42,740 nucleotides of DNA from Candidatus Angelobacter sp. Gp1-AA117 (GTDB lineage Bacteria; Acidobacteriota; Terriglobia; Terriglobales; Acidobacteriaceae), in NCBI GenBank assembly GCA_003223515.1, contig QHVI01000046.1, forward strand, positions 1 to 42,740. The letters are read 5' to 3'. Position numbers and translations under genes: made by a program. Under the pieces are notes generated by a model that saw only the letters and a program-made list of their open reading frames with translations, made no database searches and was not told the origin of the DNA. Below are positions 24,170-32,737 of this stretch, piece after piece. Position 1 is the stretch's first letter; each line of letters opens with the position of its first letter.

Positions 24170-25093
24170 CTAGAAGCACTTGAAATCTGGCGCGCCCAAT
24201 CCGTTGTTGGCCACCAACTTGTTGAACACAGCCCGATTCGCCGGAGTGCCAATGGTGGTGCCGTTGCCCCAGCCGCCGCCAGTGCTGCCGGTCCACACCC
24301 AGTGCGTCCATTGCACCAGGCCGTATGTATTGTTGTAGTCGAATTCCTCTTTGTCGTTGCAGCCTCCATGGGATTCATCCGTGTTGATCGCCGGAGTGCC
24401 ACTGGCGCAGTTGTAGCGATAGCTCACCGGAAGCATGCTGATGCTGGTGAGATTACCGCCCAGGTTCACGTTGTTTTGCAATGGAAACACGTCCACCACC
24501 ACCCAGCCTAACTGGCTGGTGGAATAGCCGGGATTGGCCGGTGGCTGCGGGTTCGGCGTGCAATCGGTGCTGGTATTGGTCAGCGTGTCGCCCTTTGCGG
24601 GATGGATCTGGAAATTGGTGCTGGTTGAACCATTGCCCGGAGGAGGCACCTGGACGTTGGACGTAACGCCATCACCCGGCTTCACACATCTGCGGACAAA
24701 AGGCAGAGTAAAGTCACTGTTGTTCCAGTTGAATTTTTTGAAGGCGTACACATCGTTCCACTCGGCTGATGTGCCGCCTCTTTCAGTGATCCACAGATAG
24801 ATATAGCTGCCATCGTAGAGGTGAATATCCCAGGGATGTCCGCTGCCCGATTTCACGTAATAGACCTTGCCGTTGGTGTTGTCTCCGGAGAGTGTTATGT
24901 AGATGGGATTGGCGTTGCCTTCCATGTGAAAGGCCCCGCGAAGCTGGTGACCCTGAGAGTCGGTTGCATCCATGGTCACCATATCCAGCATGTCAATCTG
25001 TCCGGATGGACAGGAAATGGTTGATTGCGCAAAAACCGGTAATGCCAGGCGCCACAGGATGGAGATGGCAAACAGCATCGAGTACTTCCGCAT
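24170..25093 (-). CDS. Secreted protein of unknown function
   Basis: Start set at ATG 25093, which has a perfect AAGGAG 5 bases upstream and begins a signal peptide (MRKYSMLFAISILWRLALPV); a longer frame to 25192 lacks these. 307 residues. The mature part has several Cys (a pair near the start, one in RRCVKPGDG, one in TDCTPNP, one in YNCASG, one in GGCNDK, and the penultimate residue), so disulfides are likely. Segments rich in Trp, Tyr, Gly and Asn suggest a beta-sandwich, possibly carbohydrate- or surface-related. I do not recognise a family. It is a single gene with a downstream hairpin. Confidence 0.75.
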   Translation of the reverse strand: MRKYSMLFAISILWRLALPVFAQSTISCPSGQIDMLDMVTMDATDSQGHQLRGAFHMEGNANPIYITLSGDNTNGKVYYVKSGSGHPWDIHLYDGSYIYLWITERGGTSAEWNDVYAFKKFNWNNSDFTLPFVRRCVKPGDGVTSNVQVPPPGNGSTSTNFQIHPAKGDTLTNTSTDCTPNPQPPANPGYSTSQLGWVVVDVFPLQNNVNLGGNLTSISMLPVSYRYNCASGTPAINTDESHGGCNDKEEFDYNNTYGLVQWTHWVWTGSTGGGWGNGTTIGTPANRAVFNKLVANNGLGAPDFKCF

Positions 25094-25196
25094 ACATACT
25101 CCTTGCGGGGAACTTGAATAGCAGATTGGCGGAAGTTGCGAATGGTTGCCCGTGGACACCATGCGAATTAACCACAGCGCGGCAACAACCAAAACC

Positions 25197-25280
25197 TAAC
25201 CACAGAGGACACGAAGGTTTCACAAAGGACACGGAGGAAAAGATTAAGAGAAGAGCAGGAAGCCACGAATGACGCGAATT
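25197..25280 (+). repeat. Dispersed purine-rich repeat, clearest copy
   Basis: TAACCACAGAGGACACGAAGG is followed by ACAAAGGACACGGAGG and then CCACGAATGACGCGAATT. The 360-base gap 25094-25452 otherwise holds only the pirin terminator. Confidence 0.65.
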
Positions 25281-25410
25281 AGAAATGAGAATAGGAGTGC
25301 GGCTGCTCAGAATTCTTCGTGGCTGAGAAGATTTGATTGTTAGCAGTGCAAAGGGCACGAGGGAAAGTAGGATTTAATACTTGAGAAAACCCGCAGTGCA
25401 GAACTGAAAG

Positions 25411-25443
25411 AAGAAAGGGACTGCATGATGCAGTCCCTTTCTT
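25411..25443 (-). terminator. Terminator of the pirin gene
   Basis: Perfect 15-bp stem AAGAAAGGGACTGCA / TGCAGTCCCTTTCTT with a TGA loop, ten bases after the pirin stop. The A/T-ended arms could serve both strands. Confidence 0.85.
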
Positions 25444-25452
25444 CATTTGGAA

Positions 25453-26154
25453 TTACGCCAGATCGAAGAGCAGCAGCTCGCTGTTGCCGTCAGTGCCGCT
25501 GATTTCGACCTTGGGCTCGGCAGCGATGGCCGCGCCGTCACCGGCGTGCAGTTCATTGCCGTTGACCATGACCGTGCCGCGCGCCACCTGCAGCCAGCCA
25601 TAGCGGCCCTCGCCCAGTTCATGCTGCACGGATTGTGAGCTATTGAGTGCAGTGGCATACAGCTTGGCGTCCTGGTACACGGTTACCGCTCCATCTCCGC
25701 CTTCAGGAGAGGCAATCAGCCGCAGCTTGCCCTGCTTCTCTTCTGCCGGAATCGTCTTCTGCTCGTACATCGGCTTGATTCCATCTTTCTCCGGCAGGAT
25801 CCAGATTTGCAGCAGATGCACCGGCTCCGACTTCGAGTGGTTGAACTCGCTATGGCGGACGCCCGTGCCTGCGCTCATCTTCTGAATCTCTCCCGGACGA
25901 ATCACCGATCCGGTGCCCATGCTGTCCTTGTGCTCCAGTGATCCATCAAGGACGTAGGTGATGATCTCCATGTCGCGGTGCGGATGCGTAGGAAACCCGT
26001 GACCCGGCTTTACCCAGTCTTCATTGATCACCCGCAGGCTGCGGAAACCCATGAACCGCGGATCGTAATAGTCGCTGAATGAAAATGTGTGATAGGTGTC
26101 CAGCCAGCCATGGTTGGCATGGCCGCGTTCGCCCGCTCGCCTGACCTGAATCAT
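25453..26154 (-). CDS. Pirin family protein (YhhW-like)
   Basis: 233 residues, the length of YhhW-type pirins: two cupin domains, with the metal site in the N-terminal one. H57 and H59 in THPHRDMEI and H101 and E103 in VRHSEFNH are the four metal ligands, conserved in spacing with E. coli YhhW, which cleaves quercetin in vitro. The physiological role is unclear; redox or oxidative-stress functions are proposed for the family. A single gene with its own terminator. Confidence 0.93.
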   Translation of the reverse strand: MIQVRRAGERGHANHGWLDTYHTFSFSDYYDPRFMGFRSLRVINEDWVKPGHGFPTHPHRDMEIITYVLDGSLEHKDSMGTGSVIRPGEIQKMSAGTGVRHSEFNHSKSEPVHLLQIWILPEKDGIKPMYEQKTIPAEEKQGKLRLIASPEGGDGAVTVYQDAKLYATALNSSQSVQHELGEGRYGWLQVARGTVMVNGNELHAGDGAAIAAEPKVEISGTDGNSELLLFDLA

Positions 26155-26503
26155 TTGCGCTTACCCCCAGTCAAAACATTAGATGTTTTGATGTCAAAAT
26201 AGTTTCAAAAAGCGCAACACCCGCCCGGGAGACACACAGGCACGGAGACATATAGAAAAAGGGCTTCTAAACTCGAAGTCACAGCGACCAGGTAAAACGG
26301 CAGGCGAAAAGTTATAGCCCCTGGCGGCGTTCGATACTTCGACTGTCCGAAGCAAGCGCGGCACAGGGGCCTTCGCTGTTTCATGAAAATTATTTCACCA
26401 ACAAAAAAAAAAAAAAAGCGCCAAGTTCTGCCGCCGGATTACCGCGAAAGATGCAGAGATAACAGAGTCTTTCAAAGCCGTTTGGTTGCGGCTCTGCTGC
26501 GGG
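26155..26503. other. Intergenic stretch with repeat copy and A15 run
   Basis: No gene supported. Contains a repeat fragment (GACACACAGGCACGGAGACA, 26230-26249) and 15 consecutive A at 26403-26417. On the minus strand a weak AGCCG/CGGCT hairpin near 26477-26494 and the T15 tract may help end the upstream acyl-CoA synthetase transcript. Confidence 0.4.
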
Positions 26504-29176
26504 TTACATTGCGAGTGTCGCTGTCAGCATCCCTTCCTGCGGAACGCCGAAGCGGAAGCCGGCGCGCACGAACAAATCTTTCATGTTGCCGTTTTCGGCC
26601 AGCATCGCTCCCTGCAGCTCTGAGATTCCTTCTTTGCGCGCAATCTGGATCATGCATTCCAGCAGATGGCTGCCCAGTCCACGATTCTGGAATCTGTCGG
26701 CCACGATAAAGGCCACTTCCGCGCCTTCTCCGGTGTGATTGCGGACCAGGCGGCCGATGCCGGCGATGTGCCTGGCGCCATCTTCGCCGGTATATTCAGC
26801 CACCAGCGCGATCTCGCGGTCATAATCGATGAAGCACTTGGTAATGAGCCGTTCGTGAGAGGTGCGCACGTCCAGTTTCAGCGGCAGGAAATAACGCAGG
26901 TAGACGCTTCTTTCCGAAAGCTGATGATGAAATTCCACCACCAGCGGCTCATCCTGCGGGCGAATCGGACGCAGCGTGAAAGACACGCCATCTGATGATT
27001 GCCATGACGACATGTACTGCGTGGGATAAGGACGGATCGCAGGCCGGGGCAACTGTTCATCGCGAACGCCGGCTGGATGGAGAATGACTCGGGCGTCGAG
27101 CGCCAGCAGCGTGTCCGGTCCAGCCAGCAGTGGATTGATCTCAATATCTGCGATGCGCGGATTTTCGACCACCAGTTCGCTGAAGCGCACCAGCAGTTCT
27201 TCCAGGCGTGCCAGGTCAACCGGCTTGCGCCCCCGCGCTCCCTGCAATGCCTGAAAGATGTGGGTGTTCTCCATCAGCCGTCGCGCCAGCGTGGTAGTGA
27301 GCGGCGGCAAAGCATGGGCGCGGTCCCGCATGACTTCCACAAGTTGTCCGCCGAGACCAAAGACCAGCACCGGCCCGAATTGCGGATCGCTGGAGCTGCC
27401 AAGAATCAACTCATAACCGAAATCCTGAATCATGGGCTGAAGGGTCACTCCCTGAAATGCTCCTCCCGGAGCAAAGGCCGCCTGAATCTCCGCATAAGCG
27501 GAGCGCACGCCAGCCGCGTCTTCCAGCTTGAGCTTCACCCCGCCTTGATCCGATTTGTGCGTGACCGTTCCGGAATGCAGCTTGAGCACCACGGGATAGC
27601 CGATGCTCCCGGCTGCAGCAACGGCTTCATCAGCGGTGAGAGCCAATTTCATTTCCGTGGCGGGCAAGTCGTAGGCGGCCAGCACCTGCTTCGATTCGAA
27701 TTCGCTGAGCACCGCGCGCTGCTGCGCCTGCGCCGCTGCCGTGATCTGCGCCACGCGCGCCGGACCGTTCTCGATCATCTCGCTGGAGAACACCGGCGTT
27801 TCATACAAAGCCTGCAGATCGAGGCTGTAGCGCCACATGTAGGCGAAGCTGCGGGCGGCGCTGTCAGGATATTCAAATGTGGGAATGCTGGCTTCGTTCA
27901 AAACGTTCGCGGCAAGCTGCATGCGGCTGCCGCCCATCCAGCTGGCCAGCAGCGGCTTCTTGATGGATGCAGCGGCACGGGTCAGCATTCCTGCCGCCAT
28001 TTCCGGTTCAGTCATTCCCTGGGGCGCCAGAATGGAGAGCACTGCATCGCAATTCTTGTCGCGGGCAACCAGCACCAGCGCTTTGGTGTAAACATCAGGC
28101 GTGCAGTCGCCGAGCGTATCGACAGGGTTCGCATGGCTCCACGCATCAGGGAGAAGCTGATTGAGTGCTTCTCTGGTTTCGGGCGCAAGCTGGGCAAGTT
28201 GCCCACCGTTGGCGAGCAGCGCGTCGGTGGCCAGCACGCCTGCGCCTCCGGCATTGGTCACCACTGCCAGTCGCGGCCCTTCAGGACGCGGCTGCTTTCC
28301 CAGCACCTCCGCCATGTCAAACAACTCAGAGATGCTGGCCACGCGCAGGATTCCGCAGCGCCGGAAGGCCGCTTCAAACACTTCATCTGATCCGGTCATG
28401 GCTCCGGTGTGCGAAGCTGCCGCCTTGCGCGCCGCCTCGGTTCTTCCCGGCTTGATGATGATGATGGGTTTCTTGATCGCCACCTCGCGGGCCGCCGAAA
28501 GAAAGCTGCGGGCGTTCCCGATGGATTCCATATAGATGAGAATGCTGGTCGTATACGGATCATCGCCGTAGTGATAGATCAGGTCGCCCCAGTCCACGTC
28601 GAGCATGGAACCCACGGAGACGAAGCCGCTGAAGCCCACGTTTTCACGGCGGCTCCAGTCGAGAATGGCGGTGCACAGTGCGCCGCTCTGGCTCAGGAAT
28701 GCAAGGCTTCCCGGCAGCGCATTCGATTGCGCAAAGGTGGCATTCAACCCGGTGCGCGGATTCATCACCCCCAGGCAATTGGGCCCGATCACCCGCAGAT
28801 TGCTTGCGGCCAGCACCTGCCTGACCTGCTTCTCGCGTGCCAGACCATCGGCGCCGTGTTCGGCAAAGCCCGCGGAGATGACAATCGCGCCGCCCACCCC
28901 TGCATTCACGCACTCCTGCAGCACGCCGGGAACCGTGGGAGCAGGAGTAATCACCACCGCCAAATCTACCTTCTCGCCAATCGCGGTGATGCTGGGATAA
29001 CAGCGGATGCCCAGCACGTTGGTCCGCGTGGGGTTTACTGGAAAAACAGTTGCGCCAAAAGGCTGCTCCAGCAGGTTACGCAACACCGTGCGGCCTACGC
29101 TGGCAGGTTTCTCGGTAGCGCCTATCACGGCAACGCTGGCGGGATGAAAGATAGCTGTAAGCGGACTATGGGACAA
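26504..29176 (-). CDS. ADP-forming acyl-CoA synthetase fused to GNAT acetyltransferase (Pat-like)
   Basis: 890 residues. Start is a TTG at 29176 with GAGG six bases upstream. Order: CoA-binding Rossmann domain ([15 protein letters not shown] near 14-28, [11 protein letters not shown] near 130), succinyl-CoA ligase-like flavodoxin domain with [10 protein letters not shown] near 161 and the SHTGAMTG motif whose H256 aligns with the phosphohistidine of succinyl-CoA synthetase, an ATP-grasp domain (about 490-700, [15 protein letters not shown]), and a C-terminal GNAT domain (about 735-890, [20 protein letters not shown] holding the acetyl-CoA loop). This is the architecture of the protein lysine acetyltransferases Pat/YfiQ, which regulate acetyl-CoA synthetase; the kept His means acyl-CoA synthetase activity is also possible. 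Single gene next to the stress island. Confidence 0.92.
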   Translation of the reverse strand: MSHSPLTAIFHPASVAVIGATEKPASVGRTVLRNLLEQPFGATVFPVNPTRTNVLGIRCYPSITAIGEKVDLAVVITPAPTVPGVLQECVNAGVGGAIVISAGFAEHGADGLAREKQVRQVLAASNLRVIGPNCLGVMNPRTGLNATFAQSNALPGSLAFLSQSGALCTAILDWSRRENVGFSGFVSVGSMLDVDWGDLIYHYGDDPYTTSILIYMESIGNARSFLSAAREVAIKKPIIIIKPGRTEAARKAAASHTGAMTGSDEVFEAAFRRCGILRVASISELFDMAEVLGKQPRPEGPRLAVVTNAGGAGVLATDALLANGGQLAQLAPETREALNQLLPDAWSHANPVDTLGDCTPDVYTKALVLVARDKNCDAVLSILAPQGMTEPEMAAGMLTRAAASIKKPLLASWMGGSRMQLAANVLNEASIPTFEYPDSAARSFAYMWRYSLDLQALYETPVFSSEMIENGPARVAQITAAAQAQQRAVLSEFESKQVLAAYDLPATEMKLALTADEAVAAAGSIGYPVVLKLHSGTVTHKSDQGGVKLKLEDAAGVRSAYAEIQAAFAPGGAFQGVTLQPMIQDFGYELILGSSSDPQFGPVLVFGLGGQLVEVMRDRAHALPPLTTTLARRLMENTHIFQALQGARGRKPVDLARLEELLVRFSELVVENPRIADIEINPLLAGPDTLLALDARVILHPAGVRDEQLPRPAIRPYPTQYMSSWQSSDGVSFTLRPIRPQDEPLVVEFHHQLSERSVYLRYFLPLKLDVRTSHERLITKCFIDYDREIALVAEYTGEDGARHIAGIGRLVRNHTGEGAEVAFIVADRFQNRGLGSHLLECMIQIARKEGISELQGAMLAENGNMKDLFVRAGFRFGVPQEGMLTATLAM

Positions 29177-29241
29177 GAGGAACCTCAGATGCTAGCTTCT
29201 AGTATGTGATCTTTCTCAATACATCTTCACAATGGTTACAC

Positions 29242-29292
29242 CAGGGCTGAAGCCCTGCAATTCACACGCGCAACGCGGGCCTGAAGGCCCGC
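29242..29292. repeat. Pair of REP-like palindromes
   Basis: CAGGGCT-GA-AGCCCTG (29242-29257) and GCGGGCCT-GA-AGGCCCGC (29275-29292), both with a GA loop. Similar elements are common between acidobacterial genes. Confidence 0.65.
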
Positions 29293-29311
29293 TCTTCCAC
29301 CAACATCTTTA

Positions 29312-29411
29312 TTTTACGTTGTCGTTTGCGCAAAAAATTTACGGTTCACGGTTTGCACAAAATTTACGTTCACGGTTGGCGCACAAATTTACGTTGCCGT
29401 TGGCGCAAAAA
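29312..29411 (+). repeat. Four imperfect tandem repeats of about 25 bases
   Basis: Units of the form TTTACGTT-CACGGTT-GCGCAAAA occur four times in a row: they start near 29313, 29338, 29363 and 29388. The TTTACG opening and the GCGCAAAA or GCACAAA ending are the constant parts. Confidence 0.7.
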
Positions 29412-29443
29412 AAGAGAGGATGCGCCTGCCACCTCGCATCCTC
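29404..29443 (-). terminator. Terminator of the usp-BON/SRPBCC transcript
   Basis: Stem GAGGATGCG/CGCATCCTC (29416-29424 and 29435-29443), 10-base loop; on the minus strand followed by TCTTTTTTTGCGC. The T tract is part of the last tandem repeat unit. Confidence 0.8.
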
Positions 29444-29470
29444 CAAAAAGGAAACGACGACTTTTGCTGC

Positions 29471-30646
29471 TTATGTAGTAGCCAGCTTCACCGATTCCGC
29501 CTCATCTTCTGCGAACGCTGGTTTGCGGATGACAATCTTCCCGCTCTCGAAGAGGTGCTTCAATCTGCGGAGGTCTGCATCCAGAATGGTTTCAGCGCCG
29601 CCCCCGAACAGCTCTGCAACGAAGCGTCCGAGTATTCCCGCGGGCGGACGATAGAACATGCGTATGCGCACCCGGGTGCTGGCATCATAGTTCGGATCGA
29701 AACGCACGCTGCCGAAATTTCCGATGCCTGAACCCGGAAGGCTCTTGAATTCCACCAGGGTGTTTGGCACCGCCTTGGTGATCTTGCCTTCCCAGCCAAA
29801 GGGAATACTTGCGGGGCCCACCATGCTCCAGCGGTACAGGTTTTCTCCCAGGCGCTCAACTTTGGCGATGTGTGAAAACGCTTCAACATAGTTTTCCGGG
29901 TTCACCCAGAAATCGTAAATATCAGAGATCGGAGCATTGATCCGGATCGTCTTATCGATTTCGAATCCGGGGCTCGTTTCATCCAGCGCGACTGTGGCCC
30001 ACATACGATGCTTCATGGTGCTGTGCAGCAACATGCCTGCGCCCAGCAGCGCCGTCGCTTTCCCGGGATTATCTTTGCGCCGCCAGCCATAAAGCGCGAG
30101 TCCAGCACCGGCAGCGCCCACCAGCAATCGCCTGGTTGGACTCCAGTGCAGCCGGGTTTGTCGGCGCGCCTCATGAACCGGGTTGGCCGGCGCGGCCGTT
30201 GCTTCCTCCGGCTCCGCAATTTCCAGGTGGTCATAGATATTCTTAACGCCGGGGGTGGATTCCACCGTGCGGATCAGGTGATGGATTTCATCGATGTGCA
30301 CCCGGCCCCACAATGTGGCCGCGCCGTGGTCGCATAAAACATGGATCTTCCGCGGAGCGCTGACCACCCGGCCCATCCGCGAACGGATGCGCTCCTCCAC
30401 CACCCTGTCAGAAGCTTCATCCACCGTCACCCGTGAACGGATGCGCGCGGCCAAGCCGGCGAGATGGTTCTGGCTGTCACGCAGGGTTTTCATTCCTTCA
30501 TGCCGGGTCTTTTCCAACAAACGCCCGGCAGTCCTGGCTACGCTGGAGCGGCGGCGCTCGCCCTTTTCGGGATCAGTGAAGTACCACGCCACTGCCGCAC
30601 CTATGCCGCCCAGCAACATACACGTTCCAAGTTTCTTCGTGTTCAT
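29471..30646 (-). CDS. BON plus SRPBCC domain membrane protein
   Basis: Start set at ATG 30646, with GAGGAG upstream; the frame extends nine codons further. 391 residues. The N-terminus (MNTKKLGTCMLLGGIGAAVA then WYFTDPEKGERRR) is a YtxH/DUF-like membrane anchor. A BON domain follows (about 75-145; VEERIRSRMG, HVLCDHGAATLWGRV, IRTVESTPGVKNIYDHLEI). After a linker there is a hydrophobic pair (about 170-215), then an SRPBCC/polyketide-cyclase-like domain (about 225-355: DKTIRINAPISDIYDFWVNP, GPASIPFGWEGKI). BON domains bind phospholipid or bridge envelope parts; SRPBCC domains bind hydrophobic ligands. It is co-transcribed with the universal stress protein 23 bases upstream, behind a CRP-like site. 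Function unknown. Confidence 0.85.
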   Translation of the reverse strand: MNTKKLGTCMLLGGIGAAVAWYFTDPEKGERRRSSVARTAGRLLEKTRHEGMKTLRDSQNHLAGLAARIRSRVTVDEASDRVVEERIRSRMGRVVSAPRKIHVLCDHGAATLWGRVHIDEIHHLIRTVESTPGVKNIYDHLEIAEPEEATAAPANPVHEARRQTRLHWSPTRRLLVGAAGAGLALYGWRRKDNPGKATALLGAGMLLHSTMKHRMWATVALDETSPGFEIDKTIRINAPISDIYDFWVNPENYVEAFSHIAKVERLGENLYRWSMVGPASIPFGWEGKITKAVPNTLVEFKSLPGSGIGNFGSVRFDPNYDASTRVRIRMFYRPPAGILGRFVAELFGGGAETILDADLRRLKHLFESGKIVIRKPAFAEDEAESVKLATT

Positions 30647-30669
30647 AAAAATCTCCTCAGCAGGCCACA

Positions 30670-31554
30670 TCACGACAAATCGCGGACGGTAAGCACCGCT
30701 GCCGGAGCCGTGCTGACCACTTTGTAAGTCACGCCCGTGCGGAAATGCGTGTTGAACTGCTTGTTGTTGGGCAATCCCAGCACAATCAGGTCGGCGCCAT
30801 TCTGGCGGGCATAGTCGATGATCTGTTCGGCCGGGTCGCCTTCTTTGATCATGAATTCCGGCGTGCTGACGAAACCGGCGTTTTCGGGCACCAGTCTCCT
30901 CAGTTCATCCATTACGAATTGAATGAGGCGCGCGCGGTCCCCATATTCACGCGTTCCTTCAGGAAGGACATGTAGCAGTGTCAGCCTGGCATGGCGTTCC
31001 AGCGCCAGCGAGACCGCGTAGCTGATGGCCGCTTCAGTTGGCCGGGAAAGATCGGTAGCAAAGAGAATATTGCTGATGCTCAGCTCTCTCTTTGGCTGCG
31101 GCGGCACGGCCGGGCCTACCGTCAGCACCGGGCAGGTTGCCTGCCTGAAAATGGTCTCTGCCGTTGATCCCAGCAGTAACCGCTCAAAGCCTTTCCTGCC
31201 GTGCGTGCCGGTCACGATCAGATCGATGCCGTGCTCACGCGACCAGCGCGGTACCGCATCTTCAGGCGCTTCCTGGGTCACCAGCGCGGTGTACTCCGGG
31301 CCGGAATCCTTCACCATCCTGGCCAGTTGCTCCCCGGCCTGCACTTCAATCTGTTTCAGGATGTCCGGCATGGTCGGCACTTCCAGCTCGGTTGGCAGAT
31401 ACGGAACTACGGCGTGTGCCGGATAGATGTGCGCGTTGAACTGGCGCGCGAATGCCATGGCATAGGTAAACGCTGCGCGGGATGTTTCCTTGAAATCGGT
31501 AAGAAATAGTATGTTCTTGAATGAAATGCTTGTAGAGGCTTCTAAGACTTTCAT
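30670..31554 (-). CDS. Universal stress protein, two UspA domains
   Basis: Start at ATG 31554, preceded by GGAGGAAACATC; 294 residues. Two UspA domains: domain 1 begins FKNILFLTDFKETSRAAFTY and contains GTHGRKGFERLLLGSTAETI, the G-x2-G-x9-G(S/T) ATP-binding loop; domain 2 begins ISNILFATDLSRPTEAAISY but its ligand loop (LGLPNNKQFNTHF) is degenerate. Usp proteins bind ATP or AMP and help survive starvation, redox and oxygen stress. It leads a two-gene transcript with the BON/SRPBCC protein, downstream of a CRP-like palindrome. Confidence 0.93.
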   Translation of the reverse strand: MKVLEASTSISFKNILFLTDFKETSRAAFTYAMAFARQFNAHIYPAHAVVPYLPTELEVPTMPDILKQIEVQAGEQLARMVKDSGPEYTALVTQEAPEDAVPRWSREHGIDLIVTGTHGRKGFERLLLGSTAETIFRQATCPVLTVGPAVPPQPKRELSISNILFATDLSRPTEAAISYAVSLALERHARLTLLHVLPEGTREYGDRARLIQFVMDELRRLVPENAGFVSTPEFMIKEGDPAEQIIDYARQNGADLIVLGLPNNKQFNTHFRTGVTYKVVSTAPAAVLTVRDLS

Positions 31555-31631
31555 GATGTTTCCTCCTCTTCGATCTTGAGTCATGGCCCCTGGTTAACTC
31601 AATAGTTTGCGATGGATCACACTTCGGCTGC

Positions 31632-31647
31632 TGTGATGTGGGTCACG
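31632..31647. promoter_or_regulatory. CRP/FNR-type palindrome A (usp-BON operon)
   Basis: TGTGA-TGTGGG-TCACG; one mismatch from TGTGA-N6-TCACA. Centre 85 bases before the Usp ATG. No convincing -10 at class II spacing. Confidence 0.6.
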
Positions 31648-31660
31648 CCTGTGGAATCAA

Positions 31661-31702
31661 GTGATCGGGTGATCGGGTCATCTGGAGATCGGGTCATCGG
31701 GC
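31661..31702 (+). repeat. Short GATCGGGT tandem repeat
   Basis: GTGATCGGGTGATCGGGTCA is followed by another GATCGGGTCATCGGG; four GATCGGG/CATCGGG units in 42 bases. Confidence 0.55.
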
Positions 31703-31770
31703 TTTAGAAGTTCAATTAATCAAAGGCCAAACCCTGGCAACACAGCACAGCGGTACCGCAATCAGTTTTC

Positions 31771-31944
31771 TTGCCGCTGATGAACGCTGATGAACGCTGA
31801 AAAAGCAAATCCAACTACAGATCAACACAGAGCAGCCTAGCCGCAACCAAAGGCAAAACCTTTGAAACACAGAGGAACAGTGTAAGCGGAGGCAATAAGA
31901 ATCAAAACCTTACCACGGAGGCACGGAGAACATTGAGATACAAC
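31771..31944 (+). repeat. Dispersed purine-rich repeat, two adjoining blocks
   Basis: 31771-31832 starts with TTGCCGCTGATGAACGCTGA and repeats TGAACGCTGA; 31851-31944 holds ACACAGAGGAACAG and ACCACGGAGGCACGGAGAAC. The 426-base gap 31555-31980 otherwise holds only the CRP-like site A and the GATCGGGT repeat. Confidence 0.6.
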
Positions 31945-31980
31945 ACGAAGAAAAGCGAGAATGAGCTCAAATGTGAGTAC

Positions 31981-32583
31981 TTACTCGGAAGTGAGCGCTG
32001 CGGCAGCGGCTTTGTGCGCCTGGAGTTGCAGGCTGCGCAGACGAAATGCCAGGACCAGGATGGTAACGCCGCTGAATCCGGAGTAGAGCGCGATCCAGGA
32101 GAGCACCGCCAGTTCGGTAGCCACTTTGCTCAGCAGAAGCCCGGCGCCAAACAGGATTGAAGCGATGCTGAAGACCGCCAGGAGCCATTCGTCCTTCATG
32201 TGCCGGCGCAGGTGCAAGGCGATGACGAACTCCACGGTCCCAACAAACACGGCCCACCACGCCATCACGTAAATGAGATGGAAAAGACTGAGATCAGGCA
32301 GAACTGCCACCACGACTCCACAGATGGACGCCCCAAGTCCGTCGAGCAGCAGCAACCACCGTTCGCGCCCATGTACCGGGCCGCGCATTCCCGCACCCAG
32401 GGTGAAAAGACCGGCAGTGAACGCAAAAAGGCCAAAGAGAACTACCACGGAGGCGGAGGCGATGGCTCCCAGCAGCCATGAGAAAGCCGCTTCCCGCAAG
32501 GAAAAAGCGAGCAGGGCAAACAGCAGGGCGAAAACTCCACGCAAGGCCAGAAGCCACCAGTTGTGAATCAACGTGCGTAGCAC
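31981..32583 (-). CDS. HdeD/DUF308 family membrane protein
   Basis: 200 residues, start GTG at 32583 with GGAGG five to six bases upstream (an ATG four bases earlier is out of frame). Six hydrophobic segments, the repeat architecture of HdeD/DUF308: residues LLALRGVFALLFALLAFSL near 12-30, LVLFGLFAFTAGLF-like segment near 45-60, WWAVFVGTVEFVIALHLR near 108-125. HdeD-family proteins are linked to acid resistance in enteric bacteria; the mechanism is unknown. It is expressed divergently from a Usp gene across two CRP-like sites. Confidence 0.88.
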   Translation of the reverse strand: MLRTLIHNWWLLALRGVFALLFALLAFSLREAAFSWLLGAIASASVVVLFGLFAFTAGLFTLGAGMRGPVHGRERWLLLLDGLGASICGVVVAVLPDLSLFHLIYVMAWWAVFVGTVEFVIALHLRRHMKDEWLLAVFSIASILFGAGLLLSKVATELAVLSWIALYSGFSGVTILVLAFRLRSLQLQAHKAAAAALTSE

Positions 32584-32632
32584 ATATGCCTCCAGGAAAC
32601 CTGAATTATGACTCTGCCGCCAGCGCAGATTC

Positions 32633-32648
32633 AGTGATGCCCGTCACA
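32633..32648. promoter_or_regulatory. CRP/FNR-type palindrome B (HdeD-like gene)
   Basis: AGTGA-TGCCCG-TCACA. On the minus strand CATAAT (32605-32610, five of six) would be a -10 with the start near 32598, placing the palindrome centre at about -42. Confidence 0.65.
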
Positions 32649-32673
32649 TCCCCGCCGGAAACAATCATATCGT

Positions 32674-32689
32674 TGTGATTGCAGTCACA
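32674..32689. promoter_or_regulatory. CRP/FNR-type palindrome C (usp gene)
   Basis: TGTGA-TTGCAG-TCACA, a perfect consensus. A -10-like CATGAT at 32711-32716 predicts a start at 32723, placing the centre at -41.5, the exact class II position. It lies within a GTG extension of the usp frame, an argument against that longer start. Confidence 0.7.
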
Positions 32690-32737
32690 GATTATAGAAA
32701 GAGTGAGGTGCATGATGCATGCAGGGAGGAATTCTAT

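Noticed and set aside
27077-28390. 437-codon open frame on the plus strand
   Set aside because: Antisense to the acyl-CoA synthetase/GNAT gene, whose domains and motifs are unambiguous on the other strand; translation is low-quality His/Arg/Gln-rich sequence.
29312-29411. Tandem repeats as a possible CRISPR array
   Set aside because: The units are directly adjacent and imperfect, with no unique spacers and no cas genes in the window.
32675-32737. N-terminal extension of the Usp protein from a GTG
   Set aside because: The extension covers CRP-like site C and the predicted promoter; the ATG at 32738 has a strong ribosome-binding site and opens directly into the Usp domain.
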